A stretch of 64,000 nt of DNA from Mytilus galloprovincialis (Eukaryota; Mollusca; Bivalvia; Mytilida; Mytilidae): assembly GCF_965363235.1 (NCBI RefSeq), contig NC_134850.1, positions 43,830,602 through 43,894,601 of the forward strand. The letters are read 5' to 3'. A model generated the notes under the pieces. That model worked only from the letters and a program-made list of their open reading frames with translations, searched no databases and was not told the DNA's origin. Each line of letters begins with the position of its first letter. The stretch's first letter is position 1. Position numbers and translations under genes: made by a program. Positions 32,101-43,090 of the stretch are shown here, piece after piece.

Positions 32101-33925
32101 TACTGCTTGTCAAATTGCTCAGAAAAACTTAAAAAATGTACAGAACAAGATGAAAATATGGTATGATAAAGCTGCCAGGGACAGAGTTTTTGAGCCTGGT
32201 GATAAGGTACTTGTATTTCTGCCTGTCCCTGGACATCCTTTACAGGCTAAATATTGTGGTCCTTATACAATAGAGAATAAAATTAATGATTTGAATTATA
32301 TTGTAAAAACTCCAGGTCGGCGCAAACAAAATAGAGTGTGTCATATTAATATGTTAAAACCATATTTTGAGCGTACTAATGTACTATGTGATAGTAAACC
32401 AGTTGCCACTTTAGGCATGGTTAACTTTGAGAACAATCATGACAAACCAGATGTAATTGAACCAACTTTTAGTTGTAAAACTATGGAAGAGACAGTTAGA
32501 TTGAAAAATTCAGAAATTTTGTCAAATTTAGATTCAAAACTTGCACATCTGTCTTTTGATCGTAGAGAAGAAATAAAAACTTTGGTATTTTCTTTTAAAA
32601 ATCTTTTTCCAGATGTGCCAAACAAAACCACTGCTGTTTGTCATGATGTTGATGTCGGAGATGCTTCTCCAATTAAGCAACATCCTTACAGGCTCAATCC
32701 ACTCAAACTTGAAGTTATGAGAAAAGAAATTAAATATATGCTTGACAATGATATTATTGAGCCGAGTAACAGTGAATGGAGCTCTCCTTGTCTCCTTGTG
32801 CCAAAACCAGATAAAACTTTTCGTTTCGTGACTGATTTCAGAAAAGTAAATTCAGTCTCAAAATCGGATTCCTATCCGATTCCAAGGATAGACGATTGTA
32901 TTGACAATATTGGTCAAGCAAAATTTGTGAGCAAATTTGATTTATTGAAAGGTTATTGGCAAGTTTCATTGACACAGAGAGCTCGTGAAATATCAGCTTT
33001 TGTTACACCAGATGGCTTATTTCAATATACTGTAATGCCATTTGGCATGAAAAGTGCTCCAGCTACATTTCAAAGAATGATCAATAATGTTATAAAAGAT
33101 TTAGACTGTTGTTATGCTTATATTGATGATCTTATTGTATGTAGTGATAGCTGGGAACAGCATTTAAAACATTTGTATGATACTTTTGATAGATTGTCAA
33201 AATCAAATTTGACTGTTAATCTTGGTAAAAGTGAATTTTGTCAGGCCACTGTTGATTATTTAGGGCATACAGTTGGCCAAGGTCAAGTAAAACCTATTAT
33301 GGGTAAAGTGGAAGCTATTTCCAAATTTCCACCTCCTACAAATAGAAAACAACTTATGAGATATTTAGGCATGATTGGATTTTACAGAAAATTTTGTTCA
33401 AATTTTGCTACTGTTGTTCAACCATTGACTCATCTTTTACGGAAAGATTCTAAATTTATCTGGAGCAAAAATTGTCAAAAAGCTTTTGAAAATAGCAAAT
33501 CACTTTTAATTAATAGTCCAGTTCTGATTACTCCAGACTTTGAAAAACAATTTAAACTTGCTGTTGATGCAAGCGATGTAGGAATTGGAGCTGTTTTATA
33601 TCAAGAGACAGATGATAATGTTGAGAAACCTATATCATATTTTTCTAAGAAATTAGATAAACATCAGAAAAATTATTCAACTATTGAAAAAGAGTGTTTT
33701 CCAATGTTGTCAGCACTTCAACATTTTGATGTATATTTGAATCCCACTGTATATCCTATTCTTGTTTGTACTGATCATAATCCTCTCACCTTCATACATA
33801 AAATGAGAAACAAGAATCAGAGGTTGACTAGGTGGAGTTTATTGTTACAGGAATATGATGTAATTGTAAAACATATTAAGGGTAAAGATAATGTAATATC
33901 TGATGCTTTATCTAGAGCTTATTAA
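29159..33925 (+). CDS. Gag-protease-integrase-RT-RNase H polyprotein (1588 aa)
   Basis: A single frame from ATG 29159 with no internal stop or frameshift. Seen in order: a Lys/Glu-rich coiled coil (about residues 70-165) with repeated EDEFKLK units; a Gag core (about 170-340) with a SCAN-like segment; a CCHC zinc knuckle at 397-410 (CAYCKKIGHLMADC); an aspartic protease at 481 (DTGAS); an HHCC integrase domain (H730, H737, C767, C770); an integrase core D801, D860, E896 (DD35E); a GPY/F-type tail near 1035; an RT with YIDD at 1321-1324; and RNase H from D1470, closing with NVISDALSR. All catalytic residues are present, so the protein is probably functional. Having integrase before RT is the unusual Gmr1-like order. 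Long antisense open frames here (for example 29152-29652) come from the Lys/Glu-rich codons and are shadows. Confidence 0.95.
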   Translation: MAFDAGKFLKTPDLESFDNLKKEELVLLAKQLKLVFKVSMRKQIIKNLVIDKLVDEEILGEEALDLKVENVDAFKLKQLELEHELKLKEMEMKEMEKRKEDEFKLKQAELEMKERLEMEKKEKEDEFKLKELEMKEREKLKELEMRERLEMEKLKIEMVKEESNTKVHSKSDYFDAAKNIRLVPKFCEKTVDKYFPQFEKIANNLKWPMPYWTTMLQSVFEGKAAEIYSALPSEKSSDYDTVKQEVLKAYELVPEAYRQKFRSYKKFDSQTYVEFAREKEDLFDKWLTSKKTDNNFDNLRQLILLEEFKLCVHLDLKTHLDDKTVESIHDAAVISDNYTLSHKRSFKGQNVNTSSGNYKNQSNERTDSKPVAQNKSQSSYNMSSPKFDTFEKKSLTCAYCKKIGHLMADCFRLQKKNERDNKPKTSACTTPYNTSTLECPARQAFKSSFCDYMEEYKPFMSDGFVSIVDDTTLQPIKILRDTGASQTLLLEGVLPLSENTSVGASVLLQGVELGCIDVPLHRIYLKSDLITGPVVVGVRPNLPVEGVTLLLGNDLARNKVVAEPIVTSEPVVDVKSPEDDAELYPACVVTRAMARKQQNQNLQEDKFDYMDLSDTFIADIEGPGSSEKAITRPPSVNKNVIMPWPDVNSHSLDRKNLSEEQHKDPEVLQLSQRAQPQEEADKVAECYYHQDGILMRKWRPPDATPEEEWRVLYQVVVPKVYRQEIIGLAHDTPLAGHLGIRKTCLKILQHFYWPRLRNDVAEYCKSCHICQVVGKPNQKIPPAPLLPIPAFDEPFSRVLIDFVGPLPKTKTGNAYLLTIMCTSTRFPEAIPLRNIKTPTIVKALIKFFTLVGLPKSIQSDQGSNFMSGLFQQVVYQLGIAQYRSSAYHPESQGALERFHQTLKNMIRTFCLQFDRDWDDGVHFLLFAVREAVQESLGFSPFELVFGHTVRGPLKLIKEKWLTEHTDLNLLDYVSRFKEKLYTACQIAQKNLKNVQNKMKIWYDKAARDRVFEPGDKVLVFLPVPGHPLQAKYCGPYTIENKINDLNYIVKTPGRRKQNRVCHINMLKPYFERTNVLCDSKPVATLGMVNFENNHDKPDVIEPTFSCKTMEETVRLKNSEILSNLDSKLAHLSFDRREEIKTLVFSFKNLFPDVPNKTTAVCHDVDVGDASPIKQHPYRLNPLKLEVMRKEIKYMLDNDIIEPSNSEWSSPCLLVPKPDKTFRFVTDFRKVNSVSKSDSYPIPRIDDCIDNIGQAKFVSKFDLLKGYWQVSLTQRAREISAFVTPDGLFQYTVMPFGMKSAPATFQRMINNVIKDLDCCYAYIDDLIVCSDSWEQHLKHLYDTFDRLSKSNLTVNLGKSEFCQATVDYLGHTVGQGQVKPIMGKVEAISKFPPPTNRKQLMRYLGMIGFYRKFCSNFATVVQPLTHLLRKDSKFIWSKNCQKAFENSKSLLINSPVLITPDFEKQFKLAVDASDVGIGAVLYQETDDNVEKPISYFSKKLDKHQKNYSTIEKECFPMLSALQHFDVYLNPTVYPILVCTDHNPLTFIHKMRNKNQRLTRWSLLLQEYDVIVKHIKGKDNVISDALSRAY

Positions 33926-33998
33926 ATCACTTTGTATATATTATGTATTTTTGTTCATATTATTCATGATAAGTTTTCGTTACACTAAAACTTCTTTT

Positions 33999-34009
33999 AA
34001 GGGGGAAGG
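33999..34009 (+). other. Polypurine tract
   Basis: AAGGGGGAAGG directly abuts the 3' LTR, the expected plus-strand primer. Confidence 0.8.
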
Positions 34010-34593
34010 TGTTATGATATTGTAATTATTATGTTTATTTATGTTGGCCTAATTTGTGTTGTATGGCCTGATAGTTGTTTACCAAATAATCTTATAACTG
34101 TGCAGTTTAGGAATGATTGGAACTTTCTAGAATGATCCTTATAAAAGATGCGTAATTTAAACTTCTACGTTATTCCAGAAACTTCCGTTGTAACTTTCCA
34201 GGATTTTCCACAATGTTCCATTATAGAGTGTTCTAGAATTTTCCATGACAACACTATATATACAGACACTAAAGTTAAACTCTCATAATTAAACTTGGAC
34301 ATAGACATTGATAGACATTAGTATTCACAGCATTTGGATTGACACTTTTATTCTACAAACAACATCATACTGGATTGTGACCTTAGTAGTGAACATAATA
34401 TTCAGATTGGATTCCGAAAGATTTCCGGATACAGATAAAGATAACAGATTGGACTCATATTTTGACAGTTAAGTTAACAGTAATATTTGTGTAATACCTT
34501 TTGTAAACTTTTGTATAATAAATATTGTTAAATTTTACTATTGATTTGTGTCTTTTGTTGGCTACAATTTAAAGGCGATTTCTGGCCGTAACA
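34010..34593 (+). repeat. 3' LTR
   Basis: 584 bp, offset exactly 5525 bp from the 5' LTR with one substitution. The poly(A) signal is at 34517-34522. Confidence 0.96.
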
Positions 34594-34699
34594 CAACGTT
34601 TACCCAAACCTATGTGTATTTCTTTTCAGTAAATACATACTAGTATCTACTAGATTTAGCATAAAAGTATCATCTCTAACTAGACAAATAATCAAATTG

Positions 34700-34990
34700 A
34701 TAAAAGAAAATGTGGTATGAGTGCCAATGAGACAACTCTTCATCAAAGTCACAATTATAAAAGTAAACCATTATAATTCAAGGTAAGGTCTTCAACATGG
34801 AGCCTATGCTCACACCAAACAGCAATCTATAAAGGGCCCCAAAATGACTAGTATAAAACCATTCAAACGGGAAAACCAATGGTCTTATCTATATAAAAAA
34901 ACGAAAAGAGAAACATGTAGGAATCCAATGAACAGACGACAACAACTGAACATCAGATTCCTGACTTAGGACAGATGCATGTAGACAAAG
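34700..34990 (-). repeat. Interspersed repeat fragment
   Basis: GTGGTATGAGTGCCAATGAG, CACACCAAACAGCAATCTAT and CATTCAAACGGGAAAACCAA. Other copies at 35950-36150 and 37030-37240 share these blocks. Confidence 0.6.
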
Positions 34991-35169
34991 TCGTAAATAT
35001 TCTAAACTTATCTGAATGGGCAGTAGATAGGGGCAATTTGTTGTTATCAGATATAACACTTTAAGGAGAAAATAAAGCACCTTTGATACAATTGACTCTG
35101 ACGATTAATATACTTAAGTTTGTTCGTTGCTTCGCGTATGTTAACAGCTAAGACATAAACAATTATCAT

Positions 35170-35415
35170 TGTACGGAGCCCCGCTAGGGACATACAAAGA
35201 AAAAAATTATATTGTGCGCACAACGTAAATATATTGTGTGCACAATATAAAATAGTGTGCGCACAAAATAATATAGTGTGCGCATAATTTAAATATATTG
35301 TGCGCACAACTTAAATATATTGTACGCACAACTTAAACATATTGTGAGCACAATTAAATATATTGTGCGCACAACATAATATAGTGTGCGATAAATTCTT
35401 TGACCTTACACATGG
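35170..35415 (+). repeat. TGTGCGCACA palindrome array, copy 1
   Basis: Opens with GTACGGAGCCCCGCTAGGGA, then about nine copies of TGTGCGCACA (some mutated) every ~22 bp, separated by AT-rich spacers, and closes with CATGGTACGGGGCTTC. The GTACGG-type ends are inverted relative to each other. Confidence 0.75.
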
Positions 35416-35949
35416 TACGGGGCTTCAGTGTCTCCTTTGTAAAGTGGTAGAATGGAGATATGCATAAGGTTTTCTTTTGAAATGGGGCTAGATTACATGG
35501 AAATACTCTAGCAAAAAATCGTCACTGCATTTGTATCGACTCCTGAATACTGGAGAAGTTACGTTTATTTCGTGTGAAACTTGGTTTACCAACAGATGCG
35601 ATGGAAGCCTCCACTTTATATCAGTGTTTATTGGAACGGTTTGAAACAGACTTGGCCATACTTTCTTGTAACAAATATAAAACTACTATTTGCACTTATG
35701 CATTATACTTTATTTCTTTTTTTTTCATTGTAAAAGTGTAGAGTAAGTCAAATCCACTGAAAACTGAATACACGTATACAAGGGTTTTTTTTTATCAATA
35801 AAGATGACTATGTTTGTTCATGATTAAGTACGGTTTTGACTCAAAACGTACTGTTTGTTATTGAAATGTGACGGTGTGTACAGTCTAAGAAATTCACAAT
35901 GAAGTTGTGATCAAATAGAGATAAAACTGAGTACATATATAAATCAGAA

Positions 35950-36150
35950 GATGCACTATGAGACCAAATAAGACAGCTCTCCAAGTCAAAATTTATTAAA
36001 AGTTAACAATTATAGATTATAGTACGGTCTTCATTACGGTGCGTTGGCTCACACCAAACAGCATTCTATAAAAGGCCCAAAATGGCTATAACAAAACGAT
36101 AAACATATATGAACCACACCAATAAACGACAATTACTAAATAACAAGTTT
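35950..36150 (-). repeat. Interspersed repeat fragment
   Basis: Shares CTCACACCAAACAGCATTCT and AAGGCCCAAAATGGCTATAA with the copy at 34700. Confidence 0.5.
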
Positions 36151-36779
36151 CCGACACAGAACAGTATGCTAATTATGATTTAGAATGTTTAAGAGTTGTG
36201 TACAAATATTTCAGGTGAAGTTATAGTTTCATTCTGATTAAAAGAAGAGAGGACAAGAGGTCACTGATCGTATCTATTTTTGATCGATTTCATTTTACAT
36301 ATTTACAGAATATTGTTCGTATTCATTATGAAACTGAAATGTTACGAAGCAATTTAGGAATAGTCAATGAAATTGTATTCCTCAGTGGTATATATTGAAA
36401 ACAAACGGAACACTTATGATTCAATTTTTCCAAATATGGTCCGTTTTGGGGCATCATTTATTCAAAAATGTGTGGCCCGATTGATTGCGACCGATGCGAG
36501 TACCAATGAGACAACTATATACATATACACCATAGCTCATACAAATACGGGTTATATTCTTCTCGTATATTTTATGATGGTTTGATATTAAACCCCTAAC
36601 GGGAGGCATTGTGCTTGATATTCAAATGATTAAGACATAATCTTTAAATCAGTTTAATTGAGGTGTGGAGCTGGCATGTCAGTAACTGCTAGTAGCTGTT
36701 GATTTATGTACCATTGTCATTTTGTTAAGTTTCATTTGTAATGTATTCTGACATCGGATACGGACTTCTTTTAAACTGC

Positions 36780-37240
36780 GTTTTACTGTCGGTATTGCTG
36801 TGGGTTTTTTTTTATCTGCATTAGCTAGAGGTATAAAAGGAGGGTTGAGATCTCACTAAACATGTGCCAGGGCTGTATAGCCAGTCAAGGTCGTTAAACA
36901 CCACCATATATACTAAACATGTTTAACTCCGCCGCATTTTCGTGCCTGTCCAAGGCCAGGAGCCTCTGGTCTTTGGGTTGGTCGTCTATGAATTTTAATT
37001 TAAGTTTCTTGTATATATTTTGGATAGATAAAAGAAGATGTGGTATGAGTGCCAATGAGACAACTATCTATCCAAGACACAATTTATAAAAGAAAACCAT
37101 TATAGGTGAAGGTACGGTCTTTAACACGTAGCTTAGGCTCACAACGAACAGCAAGCTATAGAGGGTCCCCAAAATTACTAGTGTAAAACCATTCAAACGG
37201 GAAAACCAACGGTCTAATCTATATAAAAAAACGAAAAACA
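36780..37240. repeat. Two adjacent interspersed repeat fragments in opposite orientation
   Basis: 36780-37010 reads plus (AACATGTTTAACTCCGCCGC, CCAAGGCCAGGAGCCTCTGG). 37030-37240 reads minus (GTGGTATGAGTGCCAATGAG, CATTCAAACGGGAAAACCAA). The ORF at 37068-37250 lies in the latter and is not a gene. Confidence 0.55.
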
Positions 37241-37681
37241 AGAAACACATAAGAAGTTTAATATGATGTCCATTATCGATGAACTAGTACATATTTTTGT
37301 TTATGGGCCAGCTGAAGCGCGCCTTTGGGAGCGCAATTTTCTTGCTGAATTGAAGAACCAAATGTATCTGAGAAACAAACCTTATGCAACATGCGCGTCT
37401 TATAATGATTTTGTACATTAAATACAGTTAAACTATACCTTTATTATCATATCTAAAAAATAAACCAATTCTGAGATATTTAACATTGACCAATAAACCC
37501 TGAAAATGAGATCAAGGTCAGATGACACCTGTCAAGTGGACATTTACACATTAAAATCGTTTCATACGACCAAACTATTGCATTTGGTATCTGAGATTTT
37601 GTCTAAACCACGAACACTTAAGGTGAGAGGTACGTAAATGAACGCCTCTAGCGGAAAACAGGAAAATCGGGGTTTCTTGCT

Positions 37682-38044
37682 ATGGGAGTTATCTCCCGTA
37701 CACCAGAAAAAAATATTTTCAAGATGTCGGTATATATTCCGCTTCGTCGGAATAATGGTCAATTTGGTGGAAGAGTATTGAATGCATCTCATCAAAATAT
37801 AGCTAAAATTGAAGAATGTAAAATGAAATATCTTGTAACATTTCAACAGTGCTTTCCTCCCATGAAAATGAAAGAAACTTGGCATGTCGTGACGGCCGAA
37901 GAGCGACTGAGTTGGGTTTACTGTCCTTCACTAATACTAGCTGACCAACTTAAAGCTTGCAATGCATATAAATTATGTTTCTACAAAACTGTTAAAAGTA
38001 CAAAGAATGGATTTCGGAACTTTTTTGTTTATACCTTGGGGTAA
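37682..38044 (+). CDS. Uncharacterised 120-codon open frame, doubtful
   Basis: An open frame beginning MGVISRTPEKNIFKMSVYIP. It is basic, with five Cys, no motif I recognise, and an overlapping open frame on the other strand (37562-37885). The surroundings are repeats and AT-rich DNA. It could be a transposon fragment or chance; I give it little weight. Confidence 0.15.
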   Translation: MGVISRTPEKNIFKMSVYIPLRRNNGQFGGRVLNASHQNIAKIEECKMKYLVTFQQCFPPMKMKETWHVVTAEERLSWVYCPSLILADQLKACNAYKLCFYKTVKSTKNGFRNFFVYTLG

Positions 38045-38737
38045 CTGTCCATACATGAACTTACTATACGCCGGTAATCGGCAAAGATCAGAGACTTAAA
38101 AAATCGGGAATATTGATATGTGACGTGAAAACGAAATGTAGGTAGTATATTGATAAGAATATCATAAACACGTACATGCATTACACGCGTAAACTCCCAT
38201 AATAACAAATTAAAGCTTACACTATATATTGTCATTTTATTTATTGAAATTCCATAGCAAACTTTGTCACGGACTTGCATTCATTCATTTGCATTCAAAG
38301 AAATAAATTTTCCCAAAACAACTGTCAACGTGAGTGAAAACGGCTAGGACGTATTCAATCCTCGACACAAAAAAAAGAGGTTAATACTTAAAAAAATATA
38401 ATTTTGATATTCCTGTTATAACTGTTATATAACCATTTTCTCATATAAACATAAACATAAATCTTTCTTTAAAGTGCTTTCTTTCACGTCCGCGATATGG
38501 TCTATAAATAGAATTTGAAAATGAAAGTACTAGTGCTATTTTAAAACAAATAATTTATAGTAAAAAAAATATTGAAAAGCAAAAGAGTTTAATTGCTTTC
38601 TGTGTGACAAGAAATTTGTAAAATATAATGTCGGAAATTACTTCAGACGGGTAAGCAAGAGAAAGTGACAATAAACTTGAACGAGAATCGTAATGACTAA
38701 TGGTGATGGGGCCTTCCGCATGAACAAACGATTTTTT

Positions 38738-38990
38738 TATGCACACGCCGTAGCGGAGGGGGCATTACTTTTTTAAACACTTGTCCGTCTGTCCGTCCGT
38801 CATACCGTCCAAAATTGGTTTCCGATCTCTAATTTTAGTTTGCCTCAACCAAATGTTAGAAGACTTATACACAATGCTGATTACCAAAAAAAATTACAGA
38901 TCTAGTTTAAATTTTGGTGGCGTCACTTTTAAAGTATTTTAGTAATATCACTTTATAACATCATATGCAAGCGGGCGCATCTGTGTCCCA
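38738..38990 (+). repeat. Dispersed repeat with CTGTCCGTCCGTC run
   Basis: CACGCCGTAGCGGAGGGGGC, then TTGTCCGTCTGTCCGTCCGT, then CAAGCGGGCGCATCTGTGTC. This is typical of a short interspersed mollusc repeat; no coding potential. Confidence 0.4.
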
Positions 38991-39904
38991 TGGACACATT
39001 TACCCATTTATTTACCATTGTTTGTCTTTTGGTCGTTTTTCGTTTTTTCACAAGACATTGTCATTATGTTTTCGGATTATAAGTTTCAATTTCCCGTTGC
39101 GCGGTATATTTCGCCTTCAATATTGTGAAGCAGCAAAATTGTGGTCGAATATGTGAACATTGAATGTATCTCGTCATTCGGAGAATCTATTTTAATGATA
39201 GATCTTTTATCGTTTCTGTTCAATAAGTTTATAAACATATGTCCTTAAACATTGTGTTTTTAATCTTTCCAGAAATATGTTATAAATACTTAGGACTTCG
39301 TTTACTTACTGAAAAAACAATAATAGGTAATCAATCCTTTTTCCAGGCAGGATAATATGCTCTATAGCGCATTTGAATAGCCAAACAAATTATAATGAGG
39401 CAGTCGTTGTCTTTACAATTCTGCTGAAATAGCCTTGACGTTTCGTAATCCTTTCGGCGACGTCATGATTTTTCTCTCTTTTCCCGTCAACAACACCCTT
39501 TCAACGGCTGATATATGAAAAAGGAGTTCGGTAACCCCATGAAAATTATATATCAAAAGAAAGGAAATAATACCTTAAAAACATTTGATTTTTATAGAAA
39601 AATCGTAGGACTGGTTTAAACTGCAGAATAAATACAGCTTGAAATTTCTTATTTTTGGTTCAAATTTGACATTATGTCTATATACTTTATGTTGTTTCAT
39701 TACCATTTTCAAATGCCTGGAACTCGGAAATTAGATCGGTGACCAACTTAAATCTTTCGATTTTTCATTATCTTTCAATAAGTTCTACGTGCATACAATT
39801 TCTTTTAAAAATCGCAGGACAAGCCATTTACGTACCTGTTACCTTAACCTTGTTTAATGATCCATAAAATGAGTTCATGGTCAAGTGAAAACTGTTTTCC
39901 TAAG

Positions 39905-40066
39905 TTTGGGCGCACACCATATTATATTGTGCGCATAATATGTTTAAGTTGTGCGCACAATATATTTAAATTGTGCGCACACTATATTATTTTGTGCGCA
40001 CACTATATTGTTTTGTGCGCACATTATATTTTTTTTTCTTTGCATGTCCCTAGCGGGGCTCCGTAT
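39905..40066 (-). repeat. TGTGCGCACA palindrome array, copy 2 (inverted)
   Basis: Same unit and spacing, ending TCCCTAGCGGGGCTCCGTA, the reverse complement of the copy 1 start. The two copies are inverted 4.5 kb apart. Confidence 0.75.
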
Positions 40067-40069
40067 CAT

Positions 40070-41235
40070 TGAGCCTTACGACCAACTGAATAAATTTATC
40101 AATCAGCTTTGTTTTGACTTGAAAAAATGTATGAAATATTTTTGAGCCTTTTGTAGGCTTCTTGTGCATAACACAATGACTATCTGAACAATTAACACTT
40201 TGAGCCTTGCAAAATGCGTCAACCAAATCAAACAGTTTTGACTAACCGGTTATTCGAATAATCGTTCGACCAACTTACCGGTTAACCGATAGTTTAAGTT
40301 GATATTTGAAGGCCTTATACATTGAACCCTATAAATGTACGTTTTTAATAATAGTTGTTTACGATAACTTGACGTTTGTCCTTTGGCATTATAAGACTTG
40401 TCTGTGAGGATTCCTGGCGAAGTTTGACTTTTAATAATCTAAAACTACCTTATCTACTATGGCGTTTGTAATTACTTCAGATTGAAAAGATTAACAAACT
40501 TCTTAAAAATGTCTGAAATCGATGATTCTTTCATTTTCTCTTGATGTCAAAAAATTAATGTAGAGTGTTTTAATTTTAAAAGCTTAACCCTTTCCCTTTC
40601 ATGCATTTTCGACCTTTACTTATCGAAAATACATTATCGAAGTTTAAATGAATACAGCATCCGCATCAATGATCATACACAGGTCATGTTGGGCTCAAAT
40701 GAAAGATAATTGGTATTTCAAAAAATTAAGTTTGAAGATAATTCGTCTTTTTTTGTCACGTGGTATATTTCTAAAAGTCACGTGACTGTTGGAGAAAAAG
40801 TGAAAACTTGAATACGAAAAATTGGCCAAAAAGTCGTGCAGAGACATATTGGTGGGCTAATAGGGTCAGGTTTTGGTGGGAACACAATGCCTCGAGTCTG
40901 TTGAAGCCATATAAGTTATCATAGTGGTATAAATAGACGCATAACGTGCTATAGGCCTTGATATCGATGTCCGTAACATTTAAAATAATAGATTTTAGAC
41001 GCTCTTTATGTCCGATTTCAAACTTGGACCCTAGTTATTTGTCTAATTCGTTTTCAATCAATCAGCAAACTAAAGTTTGTTTTTACAATGGAAAATTCAT
41101 TGAATTACCAATGCTAGATTGATCTGGGACACCCTTGACCGAGCCCGATGGAGCAAAGGGGGTAAAAAAGGGGGGGCAATTTTGCACACACATTCTTTTA
41201 AAAAATTTTCGTAGGTTTCCTTTTTGAAATAGAAA
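40070..41235. other. Non-coding AT-rich DNA
   Basis: No gene or clear repeat seen. 38050-38735, 38995-39900, 41390-42310 and 43095-43625 are likewise unassigned. Confidence 0.4.
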
Positions 41236-41239
41236 GTAA

Positions 41240-41385
41240 AGTTAAGTTAAGTTACATTTTAAGTTAAGTTACATTTAATATAAGAAATTAATTTTCCAAG
41301 TTAAGTTAAGTTACATTTAATATAGGAAATTAATTTTCCAAGTTAAGTTGTTACATTTAATATAGGAACTTAATTTTCCAACTTC
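41240..41385 (+). repeat. ~46-bp minisatellite
   Basis: About three units of AAGTTAAGTTACATTTAATA with TAGGAAATTAATTTTCC, preceded by extra AAGTTAAGTTA copies. Confidence 0.8.
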
Positions 41386-42315
41386 TTAGCGCCTTGGGAT
41401 AGATCAGCGTACCCCTGCGCCACTGGCATTATAGTGAATTTATTGAAATTTAAGTACTTAAGTCTACTACTACGGAAGAAATTAAAAAAAATAATAATAT
41501 AAAGATTCTCACCCAGTTTGTTTTCTTTTTGGAATTATGTGTTCAGATGATAATTTTTTGTTGCAAAATGCATGATTTTTACGCAAATCTAGGAGGAATC
41601 CACTCTTTAAACTGTAATTTTATCATTGAAATATACATGTTCCTTTATTCAAACAAAAGTGTTTTCAACTTTAGTATACCGCAACACTTACGAAACCATG
41701 TTTTGTTACATCTATTTCAACTTAGCAAAAAAAATTCAGAATATTTTAGCGGTTTTTGTCTCTTTTCTCATAATATCTTTAAGAAATGACTTCAGATTTT
41801 TAGCGTATTTCAAGTTTGTGATTGCGCTGCTACACTAAAAATTACATTTGCAACTAGTGTACAAGTTAGAACTATTAGTTTAATACTATTCTCCAAAAAC
41901 TCACTGCACAGTTATTGAAAAAAGTCATAAATCCTCTTAAAAGAGCAGTTTTCTTTGCATTTCTTTTTGAGAATATTCCTCAAAATTCGAAGAAAAATAA
42001 ATGGTTTTTACAGAAAAATTACACATCATTAAGGGGCGACTTGTTTATTAACTAATAATGATAGAGGTTTGATGCACATTAAATCGCATTGCTGGTTATC
42101 TGAGGATTAATTTGAGACCTTAACCACATCTGTACGTCAGCAAATGGCGATAAAACAAGTCTAAATGTCCCCAAAAAATCTTGAAATTGGTTTCACCGGT
42201 AAGCTGTACCGGTGTGAAAGGGAGAGGGTTAAGCGTGTTACTCGTATCATCAAGTATACATTTATAACGTTCACGTTGATTTGCATTTCACAATTTTTAA
42301 GTTGTTATTTCGTTA

Positions 42316-43090
42316 AATAACAATAACGGTACCAATTTTTCTGCACCAGATGCGCATTTCGACAATACATATCTCTTCAGTGATGCTCGTGGCCAAAATA
42401 TTTGAAATCCCAAGCTTATATAAAAGATGAAGAGCTATAATCCAAACGTTCCAAAAAGTATAGCCAAATCCGTGATAGGAATCAGAGCTTTGCATGAGGG
42501 AGATACATTCCTTAATTTATAATAATTTCTAACATTTTGTAACAGCATGTTTTAATAAAACAAAAAATCAGTATTTTCATGCCAGTACCGGAGTACTGGC
42601 TACTGGGCTGGTGATACCCTCGGGGACTAACAGTCCACCAGCAGAGGCATCGACCCAGTGGTAGTAATAACAATAACGGTACCATTTTTTCTGCACCAGA
42701 TGCGCATTTAGACAATACATGTCTCTTCAGTGATGCTCGTGGCCAAAATATTCGAAATCCAAAGCTTATATAAAAGATAAAGAGCTATAATCCAAAAGTT
42801 CCAAAAAGTATAGCCAAATCCGTGAAAGGAATCAGAGCTTTGCATGACGGAGATACATTCCTTAATTTATAATAATTTCTAACATTTTGTAACAGCACAT
42901 TTTAATAAAACAAAAAAATCCGTATTTTCATGCTAGTACCGGAGTACTGGCTACTGGCTGGTGATACCCTCGGGGACTAACAGTCCACCAGCAGAGGCAT
43001 CGCCTCATTGGTAGTAATAACAATAACTGTACCAATTTTTCTGCACCAGATGCGAATTTCGACAATACATGTATCTTCAGTGATGACAAA
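42316..43090 (+). repeat. 350-bp tandem repeat (2.2 units)
   Basis: AATAACAATAACGGTACC starts at 42316, 42666 and 43016, giving a period of 350 bp. Each unit has GCACCAGATGCGCATTTCGA, CTTCAGTGATGCTCGTGGCC and a CAGTACCGGAGTACTGGCTA palindrome. The third unit stops at about 43090. A related motif (CCAGACGCGCGTTTTGTCTA) closes the window. Confidence 0.85.

Larger units (their letters stand above)
28485..34593 (+). mobile_element. Near-intact Gmr1-like Ty3/gypsy LTR retrotransposon (6109 bp)
   Basis: Two 584-bp LTRs with TGTTA...TAACA ends enclose a tRNA-Pro type primer site, one uninterrupted gag-pol frame and a polypurine tract. A 4-bp target duplication CAAC (28481-28484 and 34594-34597) flanks it. 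The LTRs differ at one position that I can find (A28533 against G34058), so the insertion is very recent. Integrase precedes reverse transcriptase, which is the order of copia elements and of the Gmr1-like branch of Ty3/gypsy; the RT, the GPY/F-type integrase tail and the primer type are gypsy-like. It lies antisense to the NIT-GC genes. Confidence 0.95.

Noticed and set aside
35170..35415. Regular direct repeats resembling a CRISPR array
   Set aside because: The units are short palindromes with AT spacers of similar sequence in a eukaryotic context, with no cas genes.
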